This document shows, piece by piece, positions 54,461 to 62,895 of a DNA stretch of 64,000 bases; position 1 is the stretch's first letter; each line of letters starts with the position of its first letter. The notes beneath the pieces are model-generated. The model was not told the origin of the DNA and ran no database searches. It was given only the letters and a program-made list of their open reading frames with translations. This DNA is from Herbidospora daliensis (lineage in GTDB: Bacteria > Actinomycetota > Actinomycetes > Streptosporangiales > Streptosporangiaceae). The stretch spans positions 62,001 to 126,000 of the forward strand of contig NZ_BBXF01000005.1 in assembly GCF_001570585.1 (NCBI RefSeq), written 5' to 3'. The position numbers and the translations under genes were made by a program.

Positions 54461-55612
54461 TTACGCCAGGGCGGACTGTGACTCTTGTTCGTCTCCATCA
54501 CGCACTTTGTAGACACCTGGCCGGATTTCTTCTGATTGGTCTTCAACGACTTCTCGTAGGTCTGCACACCAGATGGTGGATCGTGTCCACATGACCCCGG
54601 CGACGGCATTCACGTCCGTGACACGCAGATGCGACAGGTCCATCCCCGAAACGTCCAAGGGAATCGCAATCAGTTCTCTGGCCATGATCGCGCCGAGGTT
54701 CTCATAGAGACTGACGACCTGCGCACATGCAAGGTCAAAGGTGGAAGTCAGGTCACGGTCGAGAACCTGAGCGAGATTGAGGGCTTGGGCCAGCGCGGGG
54801 GCCTGGGCGCGGTCGAAGGTGAGAGCCCGATCGAGGGCACGGCCAAGGGCCAGTGCCAGGTCACGGACCAGGTCGCGGGCCAGGGCCAGAGCCAGGTCAC
54901 GGGCAACGGTGAAGACGAGGGAGAGGTCACGCTCACGGTCACGTTCACGGGCACGCCGACGGTCGCGGTCGAGGTTGTGCTCGAAGCCGAGGTAGGAGTC
55001 GAGGTCCCAATCAAGGTCGAGACCGAGGCCGCTCACCCGGTCTAGAGCGCGATCGAGGGCGAGGTGGAGGGCCCGGCCGCGGCTGCGGTCGCGAGCGAGG
55101 GCAAGGGCAAGGTCGAGGTCGAGCGCATGGGCGAGGTCACGATCGAGGGCGAGGGCAAGGTCGATATCGCGTGCCAGATCATGGACGAGGCTGTGGACGG
55201 GGCCGCCGAGGAAATTGCGTAGCAGGTTGCGGTGGGTTGGTACGGCAGCTATCGCGATCGCCCGGATGACCGCGGCGCTGATGACGAGCGGCAATGCGAT
55301 GGTCTTGATACGGAAGGGCAGATCCGACTGACGTGCCCGCCGGCAGAGCTGGTACGGATCCTCGGTGGTTCGGAGAAGATTGCGCAGCTCGATGATGGCT
55401 TGGGCGTCGGCGACGCGCCCCGGCTGAGGTAAGGGAGCCGGGGCATCCGGCTGTGAGGCTGGGTGTGCCATGAGGGCGAGCAGGCCGACGGCCGGATCAG
55501 TATGCCGCTGGATGTGGCGGAGCATGCTGGAGTGGGCGGCGGTCAGAAGAGCGTCCAATTCGCTGTCGGACAGTTCGTCGGGAAGGTCGCTCGGGTCATG
55601 GTCACGGATCAT
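54461..55612 (-). CDS. Low-complexity Arg-Asp/Leu-Ala repeat protein downstream of an ECF sigma factor
   Basis: 383 residues in three parts. (1) About 1-125: ordered, DELSDSELDALLTAAHSSML, then a hydrophobic stretch IKTIALPLVISAAVIRAIAIAA. (2) About 135-300: alternating charged/hydrophobic low complexity (RDLALALARDLVRDLALALG; ALDLDLALALARDRSRGRAL). The DNA shows hexanucleotide periodicity, so the repeat grew by two-codon steps. (3) About 305-383: a conserved-looking tail, VSGMDLSHLRVTDV, GVMWTRSTIW, SEEIRPGVYKVRDG. Its start overlaps the sigma factor stop (ATGA). A signalling, anti-sigma or scaffold role is possible; I do not recognise the family. In the other frames the repeat also stays open, a consequence of composition. 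Confidence 0.75.
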   Translation of the reverse strand: MIRDHDPSDLPDELSDSELDALLTAAHSSMLRHIQRHTDPAVGLLALMAHPASQPDAPAPLPQPGRVADAQAIIELRNLLRTTEDPYQLCRRARQSDLPFRIKTIALPLVISAAVIRAIAIAAVPTHRNLLRNFLGGPVHSLVHDLARDIDLALALDRDLAHALDLDLALALARDRSRGRALHLALDRALDRVSGLGLDLDWDLDSYLGFEHNLDRDRRRARERDRERDLSLVFTVARDLALALARDLVRDLALALGRALDRALTFDRAQAPALAQALNLAQVLDRDLTSTFDLACAQVVSLYENLGAIMARELIAIPLDVSGMDLSHLRVTDVNAVAGVMWTRSTIWCADLREVVEDQSEEIRPGVYKVRDGDEQESQSALA

Positions 55613-56142
55613 CGGGCTGTGTCTCCTTCCTGCACGTGTACTGGAGCCAAGCGCTTGGCCAGGACCCTGCGAGCCTTGGCTCGAAGGTTGCGCACCAACT
55701 GAGGGTCGATGCCGAGTTGGCGGCCGATCGTGGTGTCGGTGAAATCGTCCAAGGTGAAAGCCATCACGATCCGGGCCTGTTCGTCATCGATCCCCTGCAA
55801 GGCGTTCAGAACATCGATGGTCAGCGTCGACAGTTCCGCCGGATCATCCTGAGAAGGGGCGATAAGCGCCATCAGTTCGTCGTCAACGAAGAGGGTGATC
55901 GGCTGGCACCGGCGCATCCCCGCCGGGCGATCGTGCTGGCGCAGCGCGACAGTTCGGATCCATGCCTCCGGGTTGCGGATCATCTCCCAGTCGACCGGCT
56001 GCTGCACTATCCGCCACGCCTCGAGAAAGGCACCTTGCGCGGCGTCCTCGGCGGCGGGAAGGTCGGCGCCCCGGGCCCATCTCACGAACCGCACCACCTT
56101 GGGGTACTGGTCGCTGTAAAAGTCCAGGAACTGCTTACGCAT
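55609..56142 (-). CDS. ECF-type RNA polymerase sigma factor
   Basis: 177 residues from MRKQFLDFYSDQYPKVVRFVRW. Region 2 AEDAAQGAFLEAWRIV with NPEAWIRTVALRQ; region 4 ALQGIDDEQARIVMAFTLDDFTDTTIGRQLGIDPQLVRNLRAKARRVLAKRL. Divergent from typical SigE proteins. ATG 56142 is preferred over the long open frame to 56319 since region 2 then sits normally. It is the first gene of a two-gene operon with the repeat protein. Confidence 0.88.
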   Translation of the reverse strand: MRKQFLDFYSDQYPKVVRFVRWARGADLPAAEDAAQGAFLEAWRIVQQPVDWEMIRNPEAWIRTVALRQHDRPAGMRRCQPITLFVDDELMALIAPSQDDPAELSTLTIDVLNALQGIDDEQARIVMAFTLDDFTDTTIGRQLGIDPQLVRNLRAKARRVLAKRLAPVHVQEGDTAR

Positions 56143-56224
56143 CGCCACCACTGTGTCACCCGTCGCCGGGCTCGTGGTGGGGAAACGGGCGGAGTCTTGG
56201 CGGTAGACCGGTTCATCATCCGTC

Positions 56225-56401
56225 TCATCCCCGGCCATCGTCGGCCCTGCCATGACGGCAGCGGTCGCCGCATGTAAGCGCCTCGGAGTGGGTGCAATCC
56301 GATGGTCGGCGCCGGCCACGGTAGCGGCTCACTATAGGAAGCGCGGCGCTGATTACTCCCAGCACCGCGATCAAAACTTGCACCGCTAACGCGGCATCCA
56401 T
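56225..56401 (-). CDS. Small membrane protein with a TTA codon, 58 residues
   Basis: MDAALAVQVLIAVLGVISAAL is a membrane-spanning N-terminus, followed by a basic/Cys-rich tail (SRYRGRRRPSDCTHSE, TCGDRCRHG). AGGAG lies 5 bases before ATG 56401. Codon 5 is TTA, the bldA codon. It is 82 bases upstream of the ECF sigma gene on the same strand. Unrecognised. Confidence 0.5.
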   Translation of the reverse strand: MDAALAVQVLIAVLGVISAALPIVSRYRGRRRPSDCTHSEALTCGDRCRHGRADDGRG

Positions 56402-56496
56402 CTCGGCTCCTGTCACACAGAAGAGGTCTCATCTGTGTGTGGCCGAAAATCACCAAAACCGGTAAGCCAGTTTTCTGGCGCCCCAAGAGTCACGCG

Positions 56497-56643
56497 ATGA
56501 ACATGCCGTACGACGTTGCCGACCTCCATCTCGACCGGTACGCCGCGCGGTACGCCAAGGTGCTGGGTACGCGGGTCGAGAGGGCGCAGGAGCTCCTAGA
56601 CGCGTGCAGGCTGGGCAGCGGGTTGAGCAAGCGGGCGTTGTAG
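56497..56643 (+). CDS. Possible small helical protein, 48 residues
   Basis: MNMPYDVADLHLDRYAARYA, then KVLGTRVERAQELLDACRL and SGLSKRAL. Amphipathic composition looks protein-like, but the Shine-Dalgarno is weak and the 3' end abuts the broken gene that follows. It may be a remnant. Confidence 0.3.
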   Translation: MNMPYDVADLHLDRYAARYAKVLGTRVERAQELLDACRLGSGLSKRAL

Positions 56644-57416
56644 TTGATCACTGGTGCGGCCACGTCATCGGACGCCAGCCAATCCTCTGCCGCGTTTGGG
56701 TGCCGGGCACTCTACGGTCGGCGGTGTGCAGACCAAAGCGCGCTTAAAAGGACAGATAACGACTTACGGCTCCTGGCGGATCTGTTCGCCCAAGGGAAGC
56801 TGCGCATCGGGCAAGACGAGGCAGGATGTTTCCTGTCCAGTCCGCGGCTGGACGGGCTGATCGGTGCTGAGCTGCTGGAGACCGCCGGCCACGTGCTAAC
56901 CGAGGTCAATGGCATCGCGACCCTGGTGCACCGTTCCTTTATTCCCGTAGAGCTCGATGGCCACTTCGATGACGCTCAGGGCCGCACGCACGCGGTGATC
57001 GCCATCGGGACCGTCGTGGCACGGGCCTCGGCCGGCGCTCCCACGGTGCTACTTGACGGCGTCGCGCAGCCGCGTATCCCCCTGCTAACGCGTTAGCGCG
57101 TGCGGCGGCTACGCACCCCGACGTCGCCGAAGTGGTGCGGCAGTTCGCCAGCCAGCCCTTCGGCTGGGTCGAGATCTTCAAGGTCTTCGAGATCATCACG
57201 GCCAACATCAAACCTGTCGGGCTCGACACGACGGGGTGGGTGACCCGTAAGGACCTGAGCCAGCTGACCGAGAACTGCAACCGGCCCGAACTCGGCGGCC
57301 CCACCGCCCGGCACGCGCGCCTTGCGGGCCAGCCCGGATCGCAACCCCTGGCGATCGAGAAGGGCCGGGAGCTGATCAACGTGATCACCCACCGATGGGT
57401 GGAGAGTCTTTCCTGA
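56644..57416 (+). pseudogene. Frameshifted conserved actinobacterial protein
   Basis: Part 1 (frame from 56644) reads DNDLRLLADLFAQGKLRIGQ, GLIGAELLETAGHVLTEVNG, DGHFDDAQGRTHAVIAIGTV and stops at 57096. Part 2, in the next frame and open before 57100, reads ALARAAATHPDVAEVVRQFA, WVEIFKVFEIITANI, GLDTTGWVTRKDLSQLTENC, ARHARLAGQP, ELINVITHRWVESLS. Together they match the usual order of a single conserved hypothetical protein (domain with GRTHAV, then LYKVxEI/GW/NR/ARHAR), so one indel near 57060-57096 split the gene. TTA codons occur in both parts. Confidence 0.6.
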
Positions 57417-57599
57417 CCGGGCTCTTGCGGCGGCGATTCGGCGCACGCCTGCGCGCGTCCGCGAAAGGGTGTTCTGGTGGTCGCCGGAAGGAGGGTGTGT
57501 TGATGACTGTCAAGGAGACGCCCACTGTGTGGTGCCCGGATCATCTCACCTCCCGGGCCGCGTACTGACCTTCGCCTGCCGTCCTCCCTCGTAGGGCTG

Positions 57600-57755
57600 C
57601 TCTGTTCGGTGATGGAGGCGGTCAGGTCGGCGAGGTCTCCCAGGTCATCGCGCGGGTTGGCCGGATAGGAGGCCAGTTCGGCGATCCGCTTCTCGATGAT
57701 CTCCAGGCTGGCGGGTTCTTCGGCGCTGGTCGCAGCGGATGCTGCCGGAAAGGCG
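57600..57755 (-). pseudogene. ParB-like N-terminal fragment
   Basis: Minus-strand frame reads EEPASLEIIEKRIAELASYP then ANPRDDLGDLADLTASITEQ, the start of ParB/Spo0J-type proteins (IxxIxxNPxNPRxDLGDLxELAASIxEQG). It has no start codon and no DNA-binding or nuclease part; the left end is cut by unrelated sequence and the right end by repeat element B. Confidence 0.6.
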
Positions 57756-57762
57756 GTGGGTA

Positions 57763-57917
57763 CCGGTTAGCAGCAGCCCTTCGCGACCGCAACGATCCCG
57801 CTGTCCGCTGTCCGCTGTCCGCTGTCCGCTGTCCGCTGTCCGCAGTTGGGTGCGGGGGTGCTGGGTGCGCGCTGTCGGCGGTTGGATGCCTATTGCCGTG
57901 CTGGGAGCGGGGTGCCG
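57763..57917. repeat. Heptamer repeat element, copy B
   Basis: GGTTAGCAGCAGCCCTTCGC left block, then CCCGCTG and five TCCGCTG units (57797-57838), right block GGTGCGCGCTGTCGGCG...ATTGCCGTGCTGGGAGCG. Same order of blocks as copy A. Confidence 0.9.
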
Positions 57918-58020
57918 GGTCCCGGCTAGCGGCAGCCCTTTCGCGACCGCGACCATCCCGCTGCCTGCTGCCTGCTGCCTGCTGCCTGCTGCCTGCTGCC
58001 TGCTGCCTGCTGCCTGCTGC
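57918..58020. repeat. Heptamer repeat element, copy C
   Basis: Begins GGTCCCGGCTAGCGGCAGCC immediately after copy B, then CCCGCTG and eight exact CCTGCTG units (57964-58019). The right block differs from A and B. The array lies in minus-strand open frames as a 7-base repeat, so it shifts phase and is not protein-coding. Confidence 0.9.
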
Positions 58021-58709
58021 GGGGTGCCAGGTTCGGGTGATGGGTCTGAATGTGCCCTGTCTTCGGGTGCCGCGGTGACCATCCTCCTCGGCCAACCGTC
58101 CTCCTAGAGGTAGCCGACGCCTCGGTGTGCCCATCGAAGACTGACCGGCTCTTCCGCCTGACCGGCTGTTCGGGCGGCGGGGCCGAGGGGTGCTGCGCGG
58201 GGCCGATCTGGTGACGGGGAGCGGGAGGTCGTGGTCGTGCTCAGGCCAACTGCGCCGGGGGAGGAACGCTGCTGCGGCGCTGTTGTGCGTCGGTGCTGGA
58301 AATGCCTGCTTGTCACCGTGGTCTCCGGCGCCAATAAGGCCTGGATTCGAGCATGTGTCGGTGCTCGTTCGAGAAGACCGTTATTGGCGAGGTGAAGCGG
58401 GATGCTCGGCCGCCCGGCTTGGGTGCCATCGTTGTCGGGGGCAGTGGGCATCGGCTGCCGGAACGTCGGTGAGGCGGGGCGTTCGAGGGGACAGGGCTGG
58501 GCGTTCGTCTGGTTGTCGACTGCTCCGGAGGTACTTCTATAGGCCGCCGTGCGCCGCCGCTTGGGATGCCGTCCCGCGTCCTAGGTTACAACCCGTTTCA
58601 CAAGCGACATTTCTCCACATTTATCTATCCGCCACGTTACCCCCACTGTCCGCAAGCGGACGGTTACCTGTTCCCACTGATGTGTGTGAGTTCACGAAGG
58701 CGGGAGCAC
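58021..58709. other. Intergenic with palindrome near the SPFH gene
   Basis: No convincing gene in 690 bases. GTCCGC-AA-GCGGAC (58648-58661), flanked by GTTACCCCC and GGTTACC, lies about 50 bases before the SPFH start at 58710 and could be an operator; GGGAG provides its Shine-Dalgarno. Confidence 0.5.
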
Positions 58710-59384
58710 ATGGGCCTCATCCGCAGCGAACTGATCGACATCGTCGAATGGAAAGGCGGTCGGCCGGGGGTCGTCGCCTGGCGGTATGACCGGCCGTTCG
58801 ACGAGCTGAAGAACGGCAGCAAGCTGATCGTCCGGGAGTGGCAGGTCGCGTTGTTCGTCAGGGGCGGGCAGATCGTCCGGGAGTGTCATGCCGGGACGCA
58901 GACCCTGCGCACCGGCAACGCCCCCGTGACCAGCAGGTTGCGCGGGTTCCGGTACGGCTTCCGGTCCCCCGAGAAGGCCGAGGTGTACTTCGTCAGCACG
59001 CGCAGGTTCAGCGATCTCAAGTGGGGGACGCGGCGGCCCGTCCAGTTGCGGGATCCCGAGAACGGGCCGGTGCTGCTCGCGGCCCATGGGAGTTTCTCGT
59101 TCCGGGTGGCCGATCCGACCGCGTTCCTGAACCAGCTCGTCGCGGGGCAGCCGCTCGTCGAGGCCGGGCAGGTCGCCGAGGCGGTCAGGGGGCCGTTGTT
59201 GCGGCGGCTGACGAGCACCATCGCCGTCTGGTCGGGGCGGCGGGCGGTGCTCGACGTCCTGAACGACGCGGCGCTGGCCGACGAGGTGGCGGCCGCGGTC
59301 AGCCGGGATCTGGCCGAGACGGGGCTGGAGATCTGCGACATCGACATCGGGGGGCTGACCACGCCCCTGCCACCGTGGGGGTAG
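58710..59384 (+). CDS. SPFH/Band-7-like protein
   Basis: 224 residues. MGLIRSELIDIVEWKGGRPG, then WQVALFVRGGQIV and GTQTLRTGNAPVTSRL resemble the SPFH domain of the YdjI/virion-core-protein-like group, a truncated flotillin-type fold. No membrane anchor is obvious. It is followed 3 bases later by a zinc-ribbon membrane protein; this pair is repeatedly found together in actinobacteria and may form a membrane-associated complex (inference). Confidence 0.85.
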   Translation: MGLIRSELIDIVEWKGGRPGVVAWRYDRPFDELKNGSKLIVREWQVALFVRGGQIVRECHAGTQTLRTGNAPVTSRLRGFRYGFRSPEKAEVYFVSTRRFSDLKWGTRRPVQLRDPENGPVLLAAHGSFSFRVADPTAFLNQLVAGQPLVEAGQVAEAVRGPLLRRLTSTIAVWSGRRAVLDVLNDAALADEVAAAVSRDLAETGLEICDIDIGGLTTPLPPWG

Positions 59385-59387
59385 CGG

Positions 59388-60362
59388 GTGCACTGCGAGT
59401 TCTGTGGCGGCGTGACCGAGTACGTCCCTGGGGACGAGGGCATGCGCTGCCCGTACTGTCAGGATTTCCAGCCTCTCGTGGTGAGCGGGACGGCGGTGCG
59501 GCGGCCGGTGGAGACGTTGCGGGGGCGCTTGCCGGTGACCGTAACCGACGAGCATCGGGTGGTGTGTCCCCGGTGTGCGACCGCGTCCACGCCCGCGTTG
59601 TTGTCGTCGCGGTGCCCGGCGTGTGAGACGCCGATCGTCAGGGAGCTCGGGGGCGAGGTGCGGCCCGGGGCGGTGGTGCCGTTCGCGGTCGATCGGCGGC
59701 GCGCCTCGACGGCCCTCGACCGGTGGGCGGCCGCCCGGGTGTCGGACGCCGCCTCGATGCGGGCCACCTTCCTGCCCGCCTGGGTGTTCGACCTGGAGAC
59801 CGTCACCCGGTACGCCGGACGGCGCGGCGACCACTACTACCAGGCCGAGACCGACGGCGACGGGCGCAGCCGCCAGGTGCGGCGGACCCGCTGGACCGCC
59901 GCGCGCGGCACGGTCGGGCGGCGGTTCGCCGACGTTCTGGTGCCGGGCGTACGCGACCTCGCGACGCGACGGCTGCCGGCGGCGACGGTGCCGTTCCGGG
60001 CCGAATACCTGTCGGGCGTGGAGACGCCGCGCTACACCGTCCCGCCCGACCAGGCGCTCGACCAGGCCAAGACCTCGGTGAAGCCGAAGGTCAGGGCGGC
60101 CTGCCTGGCCGACGTCGGCGGCGACGACGGGCGGCTGCACTCCGTCGTCACCACGTATGCCGCGATCGACGGGGATCTGGTCCTGCTGCCGTACTGGACC
60201 GGGACCTATCTGCTCGACGGCCGGACCTGGCGGTTCACCGTCGACGGCGCGACCGGGGAGGTTCGCGGGAAGCGGCCCTCCCGTGCGGCCGGGCTGACCG
60301 GGCCGCTCGTGGTGCTGCTGCTGGTCGTGCTGGCGGCCGTTCTGGTGCTGGTCAGCCGGTGA
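59388..60362 (+). CDS. Zinc-ribbon membrane protein, partner of SPFH protein
   Basis: 324 residues with two N-terminal zinc ribbons (C3/C6 with C21/C24, and C60/C63 with C76/C79), a central domain rich in beta strands (FLPAWVFDLETVTRYAGRRG, YTVPPDQALDQAKTSVKP) and a C-terminal membrane span about 300-322. It overlaps the PARG gene by 11 bases on the opposite strand. Role unknown; possibly a scaffold for the SPFH protein. Confidence 0.82.
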   Translation: MHCEFCGGVTEYVPGDEGMRCPYCQDFQPLVVSGTAVRRPVETLRGRLPVTVTDEHRVVCPRCATASTPALLSSRCPACETPIVRELGGEVRPGAVVPFAVDRRRASTALDRWAAARVSDAASMRATFLPAWVFDLETVTRYAGRRGDHYYQAETDGDGRSRQVRRTRWTAARGTVGRRFADVLVPGVRDLATRRLPAATVPFRAEYLSGVETPRYTVPPDQALDQAKTSVKPKVRAACLADVGGDDGRLHSVVTTYAAIDGDLVLLPYWTGTYLLDGRTWRFTVDGATGEVRGKRPSRAAGLTGPLVVLLLVVLAAVLVLVSR

Positions 60363-61113
60363 AGGCCGCCGCGAACGCGGCGAACGTCGGGGTGGCCGGG
60401 TGGCGGTCGAGCACGGCGAACCTGACGTGGTCGAAGGGCTGCGGACCGGCGAGCGCGGCGGCGAAGGCGGCGGCGACCGTCGCGGGGTCGTTGCCGAACA
60501 CGCCGCAGCCCCACGCCCCGAGCACCAGCCGCCGGTGCCCGTGCGCGGCGGCGACGTCGAGCACCCGCGCGGCCCGCGCGGTCAGCAGCGCGGGCTGAGT
60601 CCGCCCCATCGCCCGCGCGTTGGGCGCGGCCGAGGTCAGGAACGCCACTTCGTAGGGCTCGTCGAGCAGGGTCCCCTGGTCGTCGCGGAACACCGGCACG
60701 CCGGGGGAGTAGATCACCCGGTCGCTGTAGCGCGGATCGCCCTGTTCGCGGTGGAAGCGGTAGAACGCGGGGGCGGCGGTCAGGCAGGCGTAGAGGGCCG
60801 AGGCGCGGGCCACGTCCTCCTCCTGCGCCTTCGCGCCGTTCAGGAAGCCGCCGCCGGGGTTCTTCGCCGAGGCGAAGACGAGGCAGGCCGGGTCGCCGCC
60901 GACCTCGCGGGCCCCCTGGAGCGTGGTCTGGTTGCGCACCTCGATCAGCGGCGTGCGATCGCCGTGCCGGTGCAAAGGCTCTTCGGGCAGGTGGAGGCGG
61001 GTCAGGGACGGGTCGGCGGCCACCTCGACCCAGCGGCCGGAAGGCCCCCGGTATCCGCCGTTCTCGACGATGTCCATGGTCTCGCGGGCGACGGCCCGCA
61101 GTCGGGTGCTCAT
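60352..61113 (-). CDS. Bacterial-type poly(ADP-ribose) glycohydrolase (TIGR02452)
   Basis: 253 residues. The PARG signature GGG...QEE is present: GGGFLNGAKAQEED (GGG 87-89, catalytic Glu in QEE 97-99). Macro-domain fold follows, with PNARAMGRTQPAL and GAWGCGVFGNDP. It would remove ADP-ribose from proteins or nucleic acids. No adjacent ADP-ribosyltransferase is seen. Confidence 0.9.
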   Translation of the reverse strand: MSTRLRAVARETMDIVENGGYRGPSGRWVEVAADPSLTRLHLPEEPLHRHGDRTPLIEVRNQTTLQGAREVGGDPACLVFASAKNPGGGFLNGAKAQEEDVARASALYACLTAAPAFYRFHREQGDPRYSDRVIYSPGVPVFRDDQGTLLDEPYEVAFLTSAAPNARAMGRTQPALLTARAARVLDVAAAHGHRRLVLGAWGCGVFGNDPATVAAAFAAALAGPQPFDHVRFAVLDRHPATPTFAAFAAAFTG

Positions 61114-61142
61114 TTGCCGCGATCGTGACAGGGCGACCGGCG

Positions 61143-62021
61143 TCAGCGCGACCGGATTTCATCCCGTAACGCCCGCGCCACCTGAGCCATCAGCGCCTCG
61201 GCCCCGGGTTGCCTGACCGCCGCGACGCGCGACTCGGTCAGCGCCGCCACCGCGTAGACCTGGCCGCCGGCGTGCTCCACCACGCCGACCTCGTGGCGCA
61301 GGTTGAGCATCGTGCCGGTCTTGGACGACCAGGTCGTCAGGTCGGAGGTGAAGTCGGGGGCCAGCCGCTGGCGGAGCACGTTGTCGCCCATCAGCTCGCG
61401 CACCCGCCCGGCCACCCAGGGGTCGATCTTCGACGGCCGCCACAACGCCGCCAGCAGGTCGACGAACGCGCGGGCCGACCCCGACGACCCCCGCGTCACG
61501 TCGAGCTCGGGGACCGGGTGGCCGCGTCCGGCGGTGGCGCCCTCGATGGCCAGCACGTGGGCCAGATGGCCGCCGAGCGCCTGCACCGGGCTGTCGGTCA
61601 GGTCGCGCAGCGTGTGGCGGACCGAGATGCCGCGCAGCCCATGGTCGTCGAGGTACGCGGCCACCATCGCGGGCGGGGTCAGCTCGAACAGGGCGTCGCC
61701 GGCCGTGTTGTCGCTGACCGTCATGGTCAGCAGGAGCAGGTCGTCGACGGCGATCTCGGCCGGGTGGCGGAACCGGCTGGTGCCGGTCGGGCCGGGCGAG
61801 TGGCGGGCGCCGGGGCCGACCGTCAGCCGCATCGCGCCGTCGAGTTCGCCGCGCCTGACCCGGTCGAGGGTGGCCGCCGCCAGCGGGATCTTGACCAGCG
61901 ACGCGGTGGTGTACTCGTCGTCGGGGTCGATGCCGATCTCCTCGCCGGTACGCAGGTCGCGCACCAGGAAGGAGCCGCGCAGGCCGCCCTCGTCGAGCAT
62001 CCGGCGCAGGTTGCGGATCAC
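61143..62021 (-). CDS. Beta-lactamase-fold serine hydrolase without signal peptide
   Basis: 292 residues. SLVK (Ser41, Lys44), SDN (103-105) and KTG (234-236) are the class A/DD-peptidase motifs, but the EPELN-type Glu166 of class A beta-lactamases is not visible and no signal peptide exists, so it is probably an intracellular hydrolase. GTG 62021 overlaps the LysR stop (GTGA): they are co-transcribed. Confidence 0.85.
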   Translation of the reverse strand: MIRNLRRMLDEGGLRGSFLVRDLRTGEEIGIDPDDEYTTASLVKIPLAAATLDRVRRGELDGAMRLTVGPGARHSPGPTGTSRFRHPAEIAVDDLLLLTMTVSDNTAGDALFELTPPAMVAAYLDDHGLRGISVRHTLRDLTDSPVQALGGHLAHVLAIEGATAGRGHPVPELDVTRGSSGSARAFVDLLAALWRPSKIDPWVAGRVRELMGDNVLRQRLAPDFTSDLTTWSSKTGTMLNLRHEVGVVEHAGGQVYAVAALTESRVAAVRQPGAEALMAQVARALRDEIRSR

Positions 62022-62887
62022 GCGTCAACCCCCAGGCAGGCGGCCACCCGACGCCATCCCCGCACCCGCTCGGCGTCGTCCCCGATGGCGGAGGCCACAG
62101 CGTACCCGCGCGGCAGGCGCAGCTCGCCGACGGGCCGCCAGTCCAGCCCGAGCTCGGCGGCCTGGCGCGGCGAGCAGAGCAGCAGGTCGGCCGAGACCGT
62201 CACCTCGGCGGCGGCCGTCACCAGCGAGGGCGCGACCGCGACCTGGGAGGGCAGCAGGCCGGCGGCGTCCCTGATCCGGAACAGGCGGTCTCTGATGTGC
62301 GGTACGTCGTCCTCCGGCTGGATCCAGATCCTCGGTCTGCGGCCCGACCTGTCGGCGCGGGCGGGCCGGAGGCTCTCGACGTACACGACCGGACCCGGCG
62401 GACCCGCCACGCCGGCCAGGCCCAGGTCGACCACCCACGTCGCGCCGTCTTCCGGCGTGGCGACCAGCGCCGCGCGGACCTCGCGGGAGCGCGCCAGCTC
62501 GGCCCTGATCCCGGCGGCGGCGGCGACCACGTCGAGGTGCACGCCCTCCTGCCGGGCCTCCACGGTCAGCAGGGCCAGGTCGCGGACCGCGCAGATCTCC
62601 GGGACGGCCAGCCGCAGCGGCTTGAGCCGGGCCTGGCCCGCCTCCCACTCCATGTCGTCGGCGAGCCGCACCAGGCGCTGCGCCGACGGGAGCAGGTCGC
62701 GGCCGAAGTCGGTCAGCAGCGCGCCCCGCGCGGAGCGGTCGAAGAGCTTGGCGCCGAGGTGCTGTTCGAGCGCGGCGATGCGGCGGCTGGCCACGGGCTG
62801 GGGCACCTGGGAGGCGGCGGCGCCTTCGGTGAAGCTGCCGCGTTCGCTGACGTTGACGAACACTCTCCAGGCCGCGAGGAGGTCCAC
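62018..62887 (-). CDS. LysR-family transcriptional regulator
   Basis: 289 residues: N-terminal LysR HTH (WRVFVNVSERGSFTEGAAASQVPQPVASRRIAALEQHLGAKLFDR) and a substrate-binding domain of LysR type. It is divergent from a class A beta-lactamase gene and co-transcribed with the cytosolic serine hydrolase, the arrangement of AmpR/BlaB-like activators. GTG start at 62887. Confidence 0.9.
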   Translation of the reverse strand: MDLLAAWRVFVNVSERGSFTEGAAASQVPQPVASRRIAALEQHLGAKLFDRSARGALLTDFGRDLLPSAQRLVRLADDMEWEAGQARLKPLRLAVPEICAVRDLALLTVEARQEGVHLDVVAAAAGIRAELARSREVRAALVATPEDGATWVVDLGLAGVAGPPGPVVYVESLRPARADRSGRRPRIWIQPEDDVPHIRDRLFRIRDAAGLLPSQVAVAPSLVTAAAEVTVSADLLLCSPRQAAELGLDWRPVGELRLPRGYAVASAIGDDAERVRGWRRVAACLGVDA

Positions 62888-62895
62888 GACCAGGA

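Noticed and set aside
54629-55045. Plus-strand frame opposite the Arg-Asp/Leu-Ala protein
   Set aside because: The hexanucleotide repeat opens all frames; the minus strand is favoured by the ATGA coupling to the ECF sigma factor and by ordered head and tail domains.
57622-58134. 170-codon minus-strand gene
   Set aside because: Its sequence is the translation of heptamer elements B and C (repeated QQAAGSR, GQRTADS) and contains the ParB-like fragment only in another frame.
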